Source: an uncultured Alistipes sp.
GTDB lineage: Bacteria; Bacteroidota; Bacteroidia; Bacteroidales; Rikenellaceae
Direction: 5' to 3'
DNA length: 64,000 nt
NCBI RefSeq assembly: GCF_963931675.1
Contig: NZ_OZ007039.1
Span: 2,331,806 to 2,395,805, forward strand
Within the stretch, counting starts at the first letter, position 1. Each line of letters starts with the position of its first letter. Below the pieces are notes generated by a model. It saw nothing but the letters and a program-made list of their open reading frames with translations, did no database searches and was not told where the DNA came from. The translations under genes and the position numbers were made by a program. Positions 25,189 to 33,904 of this stretch are shown here, in pieces.

Positions 25189-27207
25189 ATGATTTCTCTT
25201 GACAATCTGACCGTCAGTTACGGGGGCTGGACCCTCTTCGACAATATCTCGTTTCTGATCAACCCGAAGGACCGCATCGGCCTGGTCGGCAAGAACGGCG
25301 CGGGGAAAACCACGCTGCTGCGCATCATCACCGGCGAGCAGCAGCCCACGTCGGGCGCCGTGACGATCAACGGCGAGTGCACGATCGGCTACCTTCCGCA
25401 GACGATGCGCGTGGCCGACACCACGACGCTCGTCGACGAGACCGCCAAGGCCTTCGACGAGGTCCTGCGCCTCGAAGCCGAGATCACCGACCTTACGCGC
25501 GAAATCGCCGAACGAACCGACTACGAATCGGCCGCCTACGAGCAGTTGCTGCACCGCCTGAACGATGCCCAGGACCGTTACCACATCCTCGGCGGCGAGA
25601 CCCGCGATGCCGACATCGAGAAGACGTTGCTCGGACTGGGATTCAAGCGAGAGGATTTCGGACGTGCCACGAGCGAGTTCTCCGGAGGCTGGCGGATGCG
25701 GATCGAACTGGCGAAACTGCTCCTGCGGCGCCCTTCGATCTTTCTGCTGGACGAGCCCACGAACCACCTCGACATCGAGTCGATCCAGTGGCTCGAAGAG
25801 TACCTTAAAAACTACAACGGCGCCGTGCTGCTGATCTCCCACGACCGGGCGTTCCTCGACAACGTCACGAACCGCACGGTCGAACTATCGCTGGGCAAGA
25901 TTACCGACTACAAGGTGCCCTATTCGAAATACGTCGTCCTGCGCGCCGAACGCCGTGCGCAGCAGCTGGCCGCCTACGAAAACCAGCAGCGGATGATCGA
26001 GAAGACCGAGGAGTTTATCGAGAAGTTCCGCTACAAGCCCACGAAGTCGAACCAGGTGCAGTCGCGCATCAAGCAGTTGGAGCGTCTCGAACGTCTCGAA
26101 GTCGAGGAGGAGGACCTTGCCACGCTGAACATTAAGTTCCCGCCCGCGCCGCGTTCGGGACAGATCGTCGCCGAGATCAACGAGGCAGGGATGTCGTTCG
26201 GAGCGAAGCACGTCTTCAGCGGTGCGAATTTCGTCATCGAAAAGGGCGACCGGATCGCCCTCGTCGGGCGCAACGGCGAGGGCAAGACCACGCTGGCGAG
26301 GATGCTCGTCGGGCAGTTGACCCCGACGGAGGGCTCGATCCGCATCGGCGCTAACGTCAATATCGGCTACTATGCCCAGAACCAGGACGATTTGATGGAC
26401 GGCGAGTTCACGGTCTACGACACGCTGGACCGTGTGGCCGTGGGCGACATCCGCACGCGGCTGCGCGACATCCTCGGGGCCTTCCTCTTCCGCGGCGAGG
26501 ACATCGACAAGAAGGTCAAGGTCCTCTCGGGCGGCGAACGGGCGCGGCTGGCCATGGCCCGCATGATGCTCGAACCCCGCAACCTGCTGGTCCTGGACGA
26601 GCCCACGAACCACATGGACATGCGCTCGAAGGACATTCTCAAAAACGCCATTCTGAAGTATGACGGCACGGTGGTCGTCGTTTCGCACGACCGCGAGTTT
26701 CTTGACGGCATGGTTGAGAAGGTCTACGAATTCCGCGACGGAGGCGTCAAGGAGTACCTCGGAGGGATCTACTACTTCCTCGAGAAGCGCAAGTTGGAGT
26801 CGCTGCAGGAGATCGAGCGCCGCGATGCCCCGGCCAGGTCGGCCTCGAAGACGGCCCCGAAAACCGGTTCGGGGGCTGGAGCGAAGGGGGCGAACGGCGC
26901 CGGAGGAGCCAACGCCGCGGAGGGGAAATCCGCAACCCTCTCCGGGAAGGCCTCCTACGAGCAGAAGAAGGAGCAGGAGAAGTTGCTGCGCAAGCTGCGC
27001 AAGGCGGTGGAGAGCGTGGAGGCGGAACTGGCCGGACTGGAGAAGCAGATCGCCGAATACGATGCGAAGTTCGCCGCCGCAACCGACTACAACGAGGCCG
27101 ACTACACGGCCTACAACGATCTGAAGACCCGCTATGACCATCAGATGCACGAGTGGGAGAAGGCCTCCTACGAACTGGAAATAACCGAAGAACAATACAA
27201 TGGATAA
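25189..27207 (+). CDS. ABC-F family ATPase
   Basis: A 672-residue soluble protein with two ABC domains and no membrane segments. Domain 1 has Walker A GKNGAGKTT, signature FSGGWRMR and Walker B FLLDEPTNHLD. Domain 2 has GRNGEGKTT, LSGGERAR and LVLDEPTNHMD. The linker between them (EKFRYKPTKSNQVQSRIKQLERL) is the P-site tRNA-interaction motif of ABC-F translation factors. A Gly/Ala-rich stretch and a coiled coil form the last 130 residues. ABC-F proteins act on the ribosome; resistance-type members exist, but nothing marks this as one. It overlaps rlmB by 8 bp. Confidence 0.93.
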   Translation: MISLDNLTVSYGGWTLFDNISFLINPKDRIGLVGKNGAGKTTLLRIITGEQQPTSGAVTINGECTIGYLPQTMRVADTTTLVDETAKAFDEVLRLEAEITDLTREIAERTDYESAAYEQLLHRLNDAQDRYHILGGETRDADIEKTLLGLGFKREDFGRATSEFSGGWRMRIELAKLLLRRPSIFLLDEPTNHLDIESIQWLEEYLKNYNGAVLLISHDRAFLDNVTNRTVELSLGKITDYKVPYSKYVVLRAERRAQQLAAYENQQRMIEKTEEFIEKFRYKPTKSNQVQSRIKQLERLERLEVEEEDLATLNIKFPPAPRSGQIVAEINEAGMSFGAKHVFSGANFVIEKGDRIALVGRNGEGKTTLARMLVGQLTPTEGSIRIGANVNIGYYAQNQDDLMDGEFTVYDTLDRVAVGDIRTRLRDILGAFLFRGEDIDKKVKVLSGGERARLAMARMMLEPRNLLVLDEPTNHMDMRSKDILKNAILKYDGTVVVVSHDREFLDGMVEKVYEFRDGGVKEYLGGIYYFLEKRKLESLQEIERRDAPARSASKTAPKTGSGAGAKGANGAGGANAAEGKSATLSGKASYEQKKEQEKLLRKLRKAVESVEAELAGLEKQIAEYDAKFAAATDYNEADYTAYNDLKTRYDHQMHEWEKASYELEITEEQYNG

Positions 27208-27931
27208 CCTGATTTTCGGGATTCGTCCCGTGGCCGAGGCCATCGAAGCCGGTCGGCAGCTCGAAAAACTCTATATCCGCAAGGGGGCCGAGGGCCCGTT
27301 GATGCAGGAGTTCCGCGACCTCTGCATCCGTCACCGCATCCGCTGGCAGGAGGTGCCCGTCGAGAAGTTGAACCGCCTCGTGCGCGGCAACCACCAGGGC
27401 GTTGTGGCGCAGACCGCCGCCATCGAGTACGTCGAACTGACGGATATTCTCGAACGGGTTCCCGAGGATGAAACTCCGCTGGTGGTCCTCTTCGACGGCG
27501 TGACCGACGTCCGCAATTTCGGGGCTATCGCCCGCTCGGCCGAGTGTGCCGGGGCTCACGGGCTCGTCACGCCGCTCAAGAATTCGGCCCCGGTGAATGC
27601 CGAGGCGATCCGTTCGTCGGCCGGGGCTCTCACGACGATCCCCGTCTGCCGCGTGGGCTCGATCCGCAACACCCTCAAGCAGTTGCAGGCCGAGGGCTTC
27701 CAGGTGGTCGCCGCCACCGAGAAGAGCCGCAAACTGCTTTACGACGCCGATTTCCGCCGCCCGACGGTCCTCGTCATGGGCGCCGAGGATACCGGCATCT
27801 CGAAAGAGGTCCTGAAACTCTGCGACGAGCAGCTGGCCATCCCGATGATCGGCCACATCGAGTCGCTCAACGTTTCGGCCGCCGCGGCCGTGATGCTCTT
27901 CGAGGTCGTGCGTCAGCGCATCGGTGAGTAG
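27200..27931 (+). CDS. rlmB: 23S rRNA 2'-O-methyltransferase RlmB (SpoU/TrmH family)
   Basis: A 243-residue SpoU-class methyltransferase. The N-terminal substrate-binding domain starts NLIFGIRPVAEAIEAG and includes NHQGVVAQ. The SPOUT trefoil knot has DGVTDVRNFGAIARSAECAGAHG, then VLVMGAEDTGISKEVLKLCD, and the SAM-binding IPMIGHIESLNVSAAAAVMLFE. RlmB methylates G2251 in E. coli 23S rRNA. The exact target is assigned by similarity. It overlaps the end of the ABC-F gene by 8 bp, so both are probably cotranslated ribosome factors. Confidence 0.9.
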   Translation: MDNLIFGIRPVAEAIEAGRQLEKLYIRKGAEGPLMQEFRDLCIRHRIRWQEVPVEKLNRLVRGNHQGVVAQTAAIEYVELTDILERVPEDETPLVVLFDGVTDVRNFGAIARSAECAGAHGLVTPLKNSAPVNAEAIRSSAGALTTIPVCRVGSIRNTLKQLQAEGFQVVAATEKSRKLLYDADFRRPTVLVMGAEDTGISKEVLKLCDEQLAIPMIGHIESLNVSAAAAVMLFEVVRQRIGE

Positions 27932-27985
27932 ACGTCCTGCGGACGGCAGCTTCCGTTTTGTCCCTCCTTCAAACAATCCTGAGCC

Positions 27986-29722
27986 ATGAAACTGAATCTC
28001 CGAGAACGTCTTGCCGAGTTCCGTGCAAGCTTTCTGAATGTCCTGCGCCGTCATCCGTTGGAACTGCTGCTCCTGCTGGCCCTGACCGTGACGCTGATCG
28101 TCTGTCTGGAAATCGACGAGGAGCCCAACGGTCCACGGATGCTGATACTGGGGTGGGGCGCTCTGTTGCTGCTCATTGTCAACCGGCTGGCCGGGCGCAG
28201 CGTTTGGCGCCGCATCTACTGGGTGGCCTGGGCTCCCCTGGTGCCGCTCTTCCTCTGGCCGGGACTGCCCGAATGGGTCGAATCCGCGCAGGCCGTCATC
28301 ACCTTCACGATCCTCACGCCGCTGGCGCTGCTGGCCTGCCGGAGGGCTGTGGCCAATGACCGTTTCGTGGCCGATGCCCTCGTTTATCTGCGTTCGGGCG
28401 TGCTGGCCATGCTCTTCGCCTACGTTGCCTACGGGCTCTTCGAGGCGATCCTCTGGTCGGCGGCCTACATCTTCGGGTTCAGCGACGCCCGCTGGGTCGC
28501 GCACCTCTCCGCCGACCTCTTCTTCGTGACTCAGTTCCTCGCCGTGCCGACCCTCTTCATGATGATGCTCGACCGCTGGGACGAGGCCCGCTTCGGGTCG
28601 TCGCGCGTCCTCGAAGTGCTGCTGAACTGGGTCGTCACGCCCGCCGTGGCCATCTACGCCGCTATCCTCTACCTCTATCTGCTGAAAATCCTCTTTACGT
28701 GGACGCTGCCCGAGGGCGGCGTGGCCTATCTCGTCTTCGGATTCACGATCGCAGCGCTCCTGGTCAAGGCCCTGCGGCTGCCCCTCGAAAAACGGACCCT
28801 CGACTGGTTCTATGACCGGTTCAGCCTTGTGGCGCTGCCCCTCGTGGCGCTGTTCTGGGTTGGCGTCGCCCGCCGCGTCGGCGAGTACGGCCTGACCGTT
28901 TCGCGCATCTACCTGCTGGTTTGCGGCGGGCTGATGACGCTCTGCATCCTGCTCTTCCTCTCGCGCCGGGCCGGACGTTACTTGTGGGTCGTGCTGGCCG
29001 CGATCGTCGCCTTCGCCGCCGTGAGCTACATCCCCGCCCTGGAACCCGAACGCGCCGCCCTGCGCTCGCAGACCCGCCGCGTCGAGCGGATCGCCGAACG
29101 CCTCGGGCGTCTCGACGCGTCGACGGGACGGCTCTCGCTCGCCCCCGCCTCGCTGGCCGACACGGTGCATCGGAAGGAGTACCGCGAATTGTACGAAGCC
29201 CTGGAGTATGTCGAGCGCGACAGCGCCGCGTTTGCCCGCTTCGGAGTGGAAGAGTCGAACGATCTGGTGAAGATCCTCCCCGCGGCGATGCATGACTATG
29301 TGCGCTGGGGTTGGGAGTCGGCCGTCGGGGAGGTGGAGGTGGTCGAGGCGAATCCCTCCTTCGAGGTCTATTTGCCTCAAAACGCCGGGTTTGAGGTCGA
29401 TGGCAGTTACTCGCGCTGTTATGTCAATCTGACCGTATGGAATCCGGAAAGCTATTCCTTCGGGAACGATACGTTGCGTTTCCATCTCGGCGAGGAGCGT
29501 CCCGTGCTTGAAATCACGGGTGCGGAGGTGCTGAAAAAACAGCTCGAACAGAGCGGTTTTGATCTCTCGACGGGCCTGGAACCGTCCCGTGAACAGGCGT
29601 TGCGCCTGCTGGACTACCGCGACGATCGCTGCTGCATCCTCTTCGATCATCTCTCGGTCGAACGGCGTGACTCGGTTGACGTAATTACCTCGCTGACGGT
29701 GCATTCCCTGTGGCTGCGATGA
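27986..29722 (+). CDS. DUF4153-like multi-pass membrane protein
   Basis: A 578-residue protein. About eleven hydrophobic segments cover residues 20-350, and a soluble, charged domain of about 220 residues follows. The pattern fits DUF4153 proteins of Bacteroidetes (an AYVAYGLFEAILWSA segment, FLAVPTLFMMMLDRW, then the DWFYDRFSLVALPLVALFW stretch). The function of the family is not known. It starts 54 bp after rlmB and its stop overlaps the metalloprotease start as ATGA. Confidence 0.75.
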   Translation: MKLNLRERLAEFRASFLNVLRRHPLELLLLLALTVTLIVCLEIDEEPNGPRMLILGWGALLLLIVNRLAGRSVWRRIYWVAWAPLVPLFLWPGLPEWVESAQAVITFTILTPLALLACRRAVANDRFVADALVYLRSGVLAMLFAYVAYGLFEAILWSAAYIFGFSDARWVAHLSADLFFVTQFLAVPTLFMMMLDRWDEARFGSSRVLEVLLNWVVTPAVAIYAAILYLYLLKILFTWTLPEGGVAYLVFGFTIAALLVKALRLPLEKRTLDWFYDRFSLVALPLVALFWVGVARRVGEYGLTVSRIYLLVCGGLMTLCILLFLSRRAGRYLWVVLAAIVAFAAVSYIPALEPERAALRSQTRRVERIAERLGRLDASTGRLSLAPASLADTVHRKEYRELYEALEYVERDSAAFARFGVEESNDLVKILPAAMHDYVRWGWESAVGEVEVVEANPSFEVYLPQNAGFEVDGSYSRCYVNLTVWNPESYSFGNDTLRFHLGEERPVLEITGAEVLKKQLEQSGFDLSTGLEPSREQALRLLDYRDDRCCILFDHLSVERRDSVDVITSLTVHSLWLR

Positions 29723-30351
29723 TCGGTTGGGGCCGGAAGAGCGGGGCGGCAGGACGCTCCGGACGGGTTGAAATGACCGAGGCGATCGACCATCCGCGTC
29801 TGGGAGAGGTGACCCTCGCGCATTCGCCCCGGGCCCGGCGCATCTCGATCCGCGTGCGGGCGACGGGAGCCGTGCGGCTCGCGTACCCCTTCGGGGTGTC
29901 GCGGCAGCGGGCGCTGGCGTTCCTCGACGAGAAGGCCGACTGGATCCTCGCTGCACAGGAACGTCTCGCCCGCCGTCGCGCCGCCCTGCCGCCGCAACTC
30001 CCGCCCGCGGAGCGCAAAGCCCGCATCGAGGAGCTGCGCCGGGCCGCCAGGGAGGACCTCCCGGAGCGCATCGCCCGGCTCTCGGCCGCCACCGGCCTGC
30101 GCTACGAAAAACTCTCGATCCGCGCCTCGCGCACGAAGTGGGGAAGTTGCTCGGGGCAGAACCACATCTCGCTGAGTCTCTTTCTGATGACGCTGCCCGA
30201 GCACCTGCGCGATTTCGTCATCCTCCACGAACTCTGCCACACGGTCCACCACAACCATTCGCCGCGTTTCCACGCCCTGCTGGACCGTCTGACCGGCGGG
30301 CGTGAAAAAGCCCTCAACCGGGAGTTGAGGGCCTGTTCGATTCAGGGGTAA
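29719..30351 (+). CDS. YgjP-like (SprT-type) zinc metallopeptidase
   Basis: From the ATG that overlaps the DUF4153 stop, a 210-residue protein; an ATG at 29773 is an alternative. Family features are the N-terminal RRISIRVRATGAVRLAYPFGVS, the coupling segment KWGSCSGQNHISLSLFLMTLP, and the zinc site HELCHTVHHNHSPRFHALL, with His170, Glu171 and His174 visible. YgjP/DUF45 proteins are predicted metalloproteases and are often found with restriction or housekeeping genes. The final codons also form the hairpin of a leftward terminator for the next gene. Confidence 0.88.
   Translation: MIGWGRKSGAAGRSGRVEMTEAIDHPRLGEVTLAHSPRARRISIRVRATGAVRLAYPFGVSRQRALAFLDEKADWILAAQERLARRRAALPPQLPPAERKARIEELRRAAREDLPERIARLSAATGLRYEKLSIRASRTKWGSCSGQNHISLSLFLMTLPEHLRDFVILHELCHTVHHNHSPRFHALLDRLTGGREKALNRELRACSIQG
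30304..30332 (-). terminator. Intrinsic terminator of the glpT-like gene, inside the opposing coding sequence
   Basis: A perfect 9-bp stem (30310-30318 with 30324-30332, 5-nt loop) is followed on the minus strand by CTTTTTC. It lies 43 nt past the glpT-like stop and within the last 16 codons of the metallopeptidase gene. Confidence 0.75.
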
Positions 30352-30374
30352 TCCCCACCCGGCAAGGGCGGGAC

Positions 30375-31763
30375 TCAGCGTCCGTCGTGGAGCTCCTTCT
30401 CCTTGCGGTAGGTGAAGCCCATGAAGACGATCGCCAGCACGCAGGCCCCGATCAGCAGCACGAACGTCCAGTCCCAGCCCGCCTTCTCGGCCACCGTTCC
30501 CAGGACGATATTGGCGAGGATCGCCGTTCCGAGGAAGTAGCCGAAGAAGCCCGTCAGTCCGGCAGCCGTTCCGGCAGCATTCTTCGGGGCGAGGTCCAGC
30601 GCCTGCACGCCGATCATCATCACCGGCCCGTAGATGAAGAACCCGATGGCGATCAGCGAAAGGGTCACGATGATGTAGTTCGAGGAGAATTGCCAGTAGA
30701 GGAAGATGAAGACCGCCACGATGGCCATGAAGAGGATCGTCGGCAGCGCCCGGCGGCCGTGGAAGAAGCGGTCGCTCATCCAGCCGCAGATCAGCGTCCC
30801 GGGAATGGCCGCGAATTCATAGGCGAAATAGGCCCAGCCGGCCTGTTTGATGTCGTAGCCCTGGGCGTCGCGCAGGTAGCTCGGGGCCCAGTCGAGGCAT
30901 CCGTAGCGCACCATGTAGACGAAGGCGTTGGCGATGGCGATGAACCACAGCAACTTGTTGTTCAGTACGTACTTGAAGAAGATCTCCCGCGAGGTGAGCA
31001 CCTCCTCCTGTTTGGCGCTGTAGTTTTTCGGGTAATCGTTGCGCCACTTCTCCACGGAGGGCAGGCTGCACGACTGCGGGGTGTCGCGGATCAGCACGTA
31101 GGCCACCAGCGCGATGAAGATCGACACGACGGCCGGGAAGAGGTACGTTCCGATGAGGAAGTAGTATTCGGAATGGGAGCCGTAGAACCACGATCCGAAC
31201 CACAGGGCGCCGTAGACGGCCATGGGACCCACAAGAGCCCCGCCGACGTTGTGGGCGCAGTTCCAGATCGACATCTTCGTGCCGCGTTCGTTCTGCGAGA
31301 ACCAGTGCGTCATGACCCGCCCGCACGGGGGCCAGCCCATGCCGTTGAACCATCCCACCAGGAAGTTCAGGACCGCCATGAGGACGATGGCCAGCTCCTT
31401 GTGTTCGGGGCCGAGCAGCCGTACCGGGACGATCATGAACATCATCGACAGCGCGGCCAGCACCAGTCCCAAGGGCAGGAAAACCCGGGCGTTGCTGCGG
31501 TCCGAGACGCTTCCCATGAGGAATTTCGAAAGGGCGTAGGCCACGGCATTCATCGACAGGACGATGCTCAGTTCGCTCTTGTCGAAGCCCAAGGGGCCCA
31601 GTTCCGGAATGGCCATCGAGAAGTTCTTGCGCACGAGGTAATAACCGGCATAGCCGATGAAGATGCCGATGAAGACCTGCAGGCGCATCCATTTGTATTT
31701 CGAATCGACCTGCTCGGCAGCGATTTCCGGCTTATAGGCCGGGGGTTGGAGTAGTTTCCACAT
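30375..31763 (-). CDS. glpT: MFS sugar-phosphate antiporter, glycerol-3-phosphate transporter type
   Basis: From ATG 31763, a 462-residue protein with about twelve membrane helices. It matches the organophosphate:phosphate antiporter family: GYAGYYLVRKNFSMAIPEL in TM1, KFLMGSVSDRSNARVF in the loop 2-3, LVGWFNGMGWPPCGRVMTHWFS, and NVGGALVGP. These features are shared by GlpT and UhpT. The adjacent GlpR-like regulator and a glycerophosphodiesterase make glycerol-3-phosphate the better guess. An upstream in-frame start at 31799 looks less likely. A canonical promoter precedes it. Confidence 0.85.
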   Translation of the reverse strand: MWKLLQPPAYKPEIAAEQVDSKYKWMRLQVFIGIFIGYAGYYLVRKNFSMAIPELGPLGFDKSELSIVLSMNAVAYALSKFLMGSVSDRSNARVFLPLGLVLAALSMMFMIVPVRLLGPEHKELAIVLMAVLNFLVGWFNGMGWPPCGRVMTHWFSQNERGTKMSIWNCAHNVGGALVGPMAVYGALWFGSWFYGSHSEYYFLIGTYLFPAVVSIFIALVAYVLIRDTPQSCSLPSVEKWRNDYPKNYSAKQEEVLTSREIFFKYVLNNKLLWFIAIANAFVYMVRYGCLDWAPSYLRDAQGYDIKQAGWAYFAYEFAAIPGTLICGWMSDRFFHGRRALPTILFMAIVAVFIFLYWQFSSNYIIVTLSLIAIGFFIYGPVMMIGVQALDLAPKNAAGTAAGLTGFFGYFLGTAILANIVLGTVAEKAGWDWTFVLLIGACVLAIVFMGFTYRKEKELHDGR

Positions 31764-31827
31764 GGTTGTAGGTTTCGGTTTGCGGCCCGGTGCAGGCATC
31801 GGGTCGGGATGTTATTTCGATTCGCAA

Positions 31828-31858
31828 CAAAAGTACGAATGTTTTTCGCTATTTCAAA
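31828..31858 (-). promoter_or_regulatory. Promoter of the glpT-like gene
   Basis: TTTG, a 19-nt spacer, TACTTTTG on the minus strand, 64 nt upstream of the start codon. This is a clear Bacteroidetes-type promoter. Confidence 0.65.
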
Positions 31859-31998
31859 ATGTCGTGTCTTTTATTTTGAAATGAGAGTCGCTTTTCCCGC
31901 TTCCGGAAAGAAGGGAAAAATATCCGGACAGCGTATGTTTTTCCGAATAAATTTTGTAACTTGGGCTCTTGGAATAGGAAATATCTGTACACCGCATC

Positions 31999-32793
31999 AT
32001 GAATAAAATCACCGAAGAACCCCTTTTGAGCCTTCCGGAACGTCATAGTCGGATTTTGACGCTTTTGCAGCAAAACGGTTCCATTTCCGTGACGCAACTC
32101 TCCGAACTCTTCCGCGTTTCGGAGGTGACCATCCGCAAGGACCTTTCCTACCTCGAACAGCAGAAGAAACTCTACCGCACGCACGGCAGCGCCATCCTGA
32201 TCAGCCCCTACATCAGCGACCGCCACGTCAACGAGAAGGAGAAACGGAACGTTGCCGAGAAACGGGCCATCGGGGCCGCCGCCGCCGCACTGATCGCCCG
32301 GGACGATTCGATCATCATCGCTTCGGGGACCACCATGGCCTTCCTGGCCCGCGAAATCCGGCCCCAGGGCCATCTGACCGTCATTACGGCCTCGGTCCCC
32401 GTGACGCAGATCCTCTCGCAGAGTCCCGATATGGATGTCATTCAGTTGGGCGGAATCACGCGCAGCAGTTCAGTATCGGTCGTGGGACCCTTCGCCGAAT
32501 CGATGCTGCGCAACTTCAATTGCAGCAAACTCTTTATCGGCGTGGACGGTATCGACCTCGAATTCGGCCTGACGACCACCAACATGCTCGAAGCCTCGCT
32601 CAACGTCGCGATGATCGAGGCGGCGCAGAAGGTCGTGGTGCTGGCCGACAGTTCGAAGTTCGGGCGCCGGGGTTTCAGCAAGATCTGCGACCTGGAATCC
32701 GTCGACCGGATCATCACCGACAGCGCCGCACAGCCGCTCTATCTGGAGCGCCTGCGCGAACGCGGCATCGAGGTGACGGTCGTGGACGTCTGA
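31999..32793 (+). CDS. DeoR/GlpR-family transcriptional regulator
   Basis: A 264-residue regulator. The N-terminal winged HTH is of DeoR type (ERHSRILTLLQQNGSISVTQLSELF, then VSEVTIRKDLSYLEQQKKLYRTHGSA). The C-terminal DeoRC domain has IASGTTMAFLARE, LGGITRSSSVSVVGPFAE, FIGVDGIDLEFGLTT and VVLADSSKFGRRG. DeoRC domains bind phosphorylated sugars. Lying 235 bp from the divergent glpT-like gene and next to GDPD, it probably senses glycerol-3-phosphate like GlpR, which is an inference. Confidence 0.9.
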   Translation: MNKITEEPLLSLPERHSRILTLLQQNGSISVTQLSELFRVSEVTIRKDLSYLEQQKKLYRTHGSAILISPYISDRHVNEKEKRNVAEKRAIGAAAAALIARDDSIIIASGTTMAFLAREIRPQGHLTVITASVPVTQILSQSPDMDVIQLGGITRSSSVSVVGPFAESMLRNFNCSKLFIGVDGIDLEFGLTTTNMLEASLNVAMIEAAQKVVVLADSSKFGRRGFSKICDLESVDRIITDSAAQPLYLERLRERGIEVTVVDV

Positions 32794-32812
32794 ACCGGGA
32801 CGATCCGACATG

Positions 32813-32847
32813 AAAACGGGCGGCTATCACACAGCCGCCCGTTTTTT
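32813..32847. terminator. Bidirectional intrinsic terminator between the DeoR and GDPD genes
   Basis: A perfect 13-bp stem (32813-32825 with 32833-32845), a 7-nt loop, and T-runs on both strands. It serves the two converging genes. Confidence 0.85.
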
Positions 32848-32871
32848 ATGGAAGAGGGGGTTCGCCCGGCG

Positions 32872-33636
32872 TTATTGTTCCAACAGCGCCTGCAGCCGCT
32901 CGGGGTAGTCGGTCGTGATGTAATCCACGCCCAGGTCGATGAAGTATTTCATCTCCTCCTCCGAATCCACGGTCCAGACGTTGACCTCCAGCCCCAGGTC
33001 GTGGGCCTGTTTCACCCATTGGGGATGTTCCTGCAGGGTCTTCACCGAGTAGTCGATCCCCGCCAGCCCCAGTTTCTTGATGCTTTTGGGCGGCAGGTCA
33101 CCGTTCAGGTAGTAGATCTTCGTCTCGGGGAGCAGCTTCTTGAAGGCCAGGCAGGCATTGATCGAGAAGGCGATGATGTCGGTGCGCTCCAGCACGCCGT
33201 GCTTGCGCAGCGCCCGGGCGATCTTCTCCGCGGCGAGGTCTTCGCGGTTGAGGTCCGAGAGCGACTTCATTTCGAGGATCAGCCGCGTGGCGGGTTTCGA
33301 GGCCACCAGTTCGAGGTAGGCATCCAGCGAGGGGATGTTCTCCGTCCCGTTGGGGAGCACGATCTGCATGATCTCCCGGGCCGTGGCCTTTTCCATGTCG
33401 ATGTCGGTGCCCTTGTAGACGCGGTCGTGGTTGACGATCAGCCGGTCGTCGGCCGTGAGCCAGACGTCGATCTCCGAACCGTAGACGCCGACCGAATCGG
33501 CCTTGGCGAACGACGACAGCGAATTCTGGGCCGAACCCGGGGCGGTCCAGTAACCGCGGTGGGCGATGACTTTGGGTTGGGCGGCGGCGACTCCTCCGGC
33601 GAAGAGCAGGGCGGCCATGACGAGTTGTGTTTTCAT
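32872..33636 (-). CDS. Secreted glycerophosphodiester phosphodiesterase
   Basis: From ATG 33636, a 254-residue protein with a short signal peptide (TQLVMAALLFAGGVAAAQ). The GDPD barrel begins KVIAHRGYWTAPGSAQNS, with the catalytic His-Arg, then GSEIDVWLTADDRLIVNHD with the metal-binding Glu-x-Asp and the second catalytic His. The end has VNVWTVDSEEEMKYFIDLGVDYITTDYPE. It releases glycerol-3-phosphate from glycerophosphodiesters in the periplasm, which would feed the adjacent glpT-like transporter. Its promoter at 33681-33711 is well formed. Confidence 0.92.
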   Translation of the reverse strand: MKTQLVMAALLFAGGVAAAQPKVIAHRGYWTAPGSAQNSLSSFAKADSVGVYGSEIDVWLTADDRLIVNHDRVYKGTDIDMEKATAREIMQIVLPNGTENIPSLDAYLELVASKPATRLILEMKSLSDLNREDLAAEKIARALRKHGVLERTDIIAFSINACLAFKKLLPETKIYYLNGDLPPKSIKKLGLAGIDYSVKTLQEHPQWVKQAHDLGLEVNVWTVDSEEEMKYFIDLGVDYITTDYPERLQALLEQ

Positions 33637-33680
33637 ATCCTGCGAATGTTTTGGTTGATCCTTGTGAAACGAAACCGCTA

Positions 33681-33711
33681 CAAAGGTAACGAATATTTCC
33701 GGAATTACAAC
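33681..33711 (-). promoter_or_regulatory. Promoter of the GDPD gene
   Basis: GTTG, a 19-nt spacer, TACCTTTG on the minus strand, 44 nt before the start codon. Confidence 0.65.
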
Positions 33712-33754
33712 CCGAAAGGCCGGTCGGTCGGCACTTTTCATCGACCTGTCATTT

Positions 33755-33763
33755 CCCCCCCCC
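33755..33763. repeat. Homopolymer C9 tract
   Basis: Nine C on the plus strand in the spacer between the divergent GDPD and galK genes. Confidence 0.65.
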
Positions 33764-33832
33764 GCCGTCGCCCCGGATTCGGGCCTTGGAATCGCGGAAT
33801 AAAACCATTTTGGCATGAATTGAAACAAAAAT

Positions 33833-33854
33833 AATCCGCCGTTGCGGATTTTTT
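33833..33854 (+). terminator. Hairpin with T-run just upstream of galK
   Basis: A 7-bp stem (AATCCGC with GCGGATT) and a CGTT loop, followed by four further T. It ends about 50 nt before galK. The sequence TATCTTCG right after it resembles a -7 element, so the hairpin may block read-through into the galK promoter. Confidence 0.45.
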
Positions 33855-33904
33855 CCTATCTTCGTACCAATCAAATTACTAAAACCACAAACAAAATAAG
33901 AACC

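Noticed and set aside
25189..27207. The ABC-F gene as an antibiotic-resistance determinant
   Set aside because: It pairs with rlmB in a housekeeping setting, and resistance cannot be called from the ABC-F fold alone.
26747..29956. A 1069-codon leftward frame opposite the ABC-F, rlmB and DUF4153 genes
   Set aside because: It is a GC-rich antisense shadow. The three forward genes have clear family motifs.
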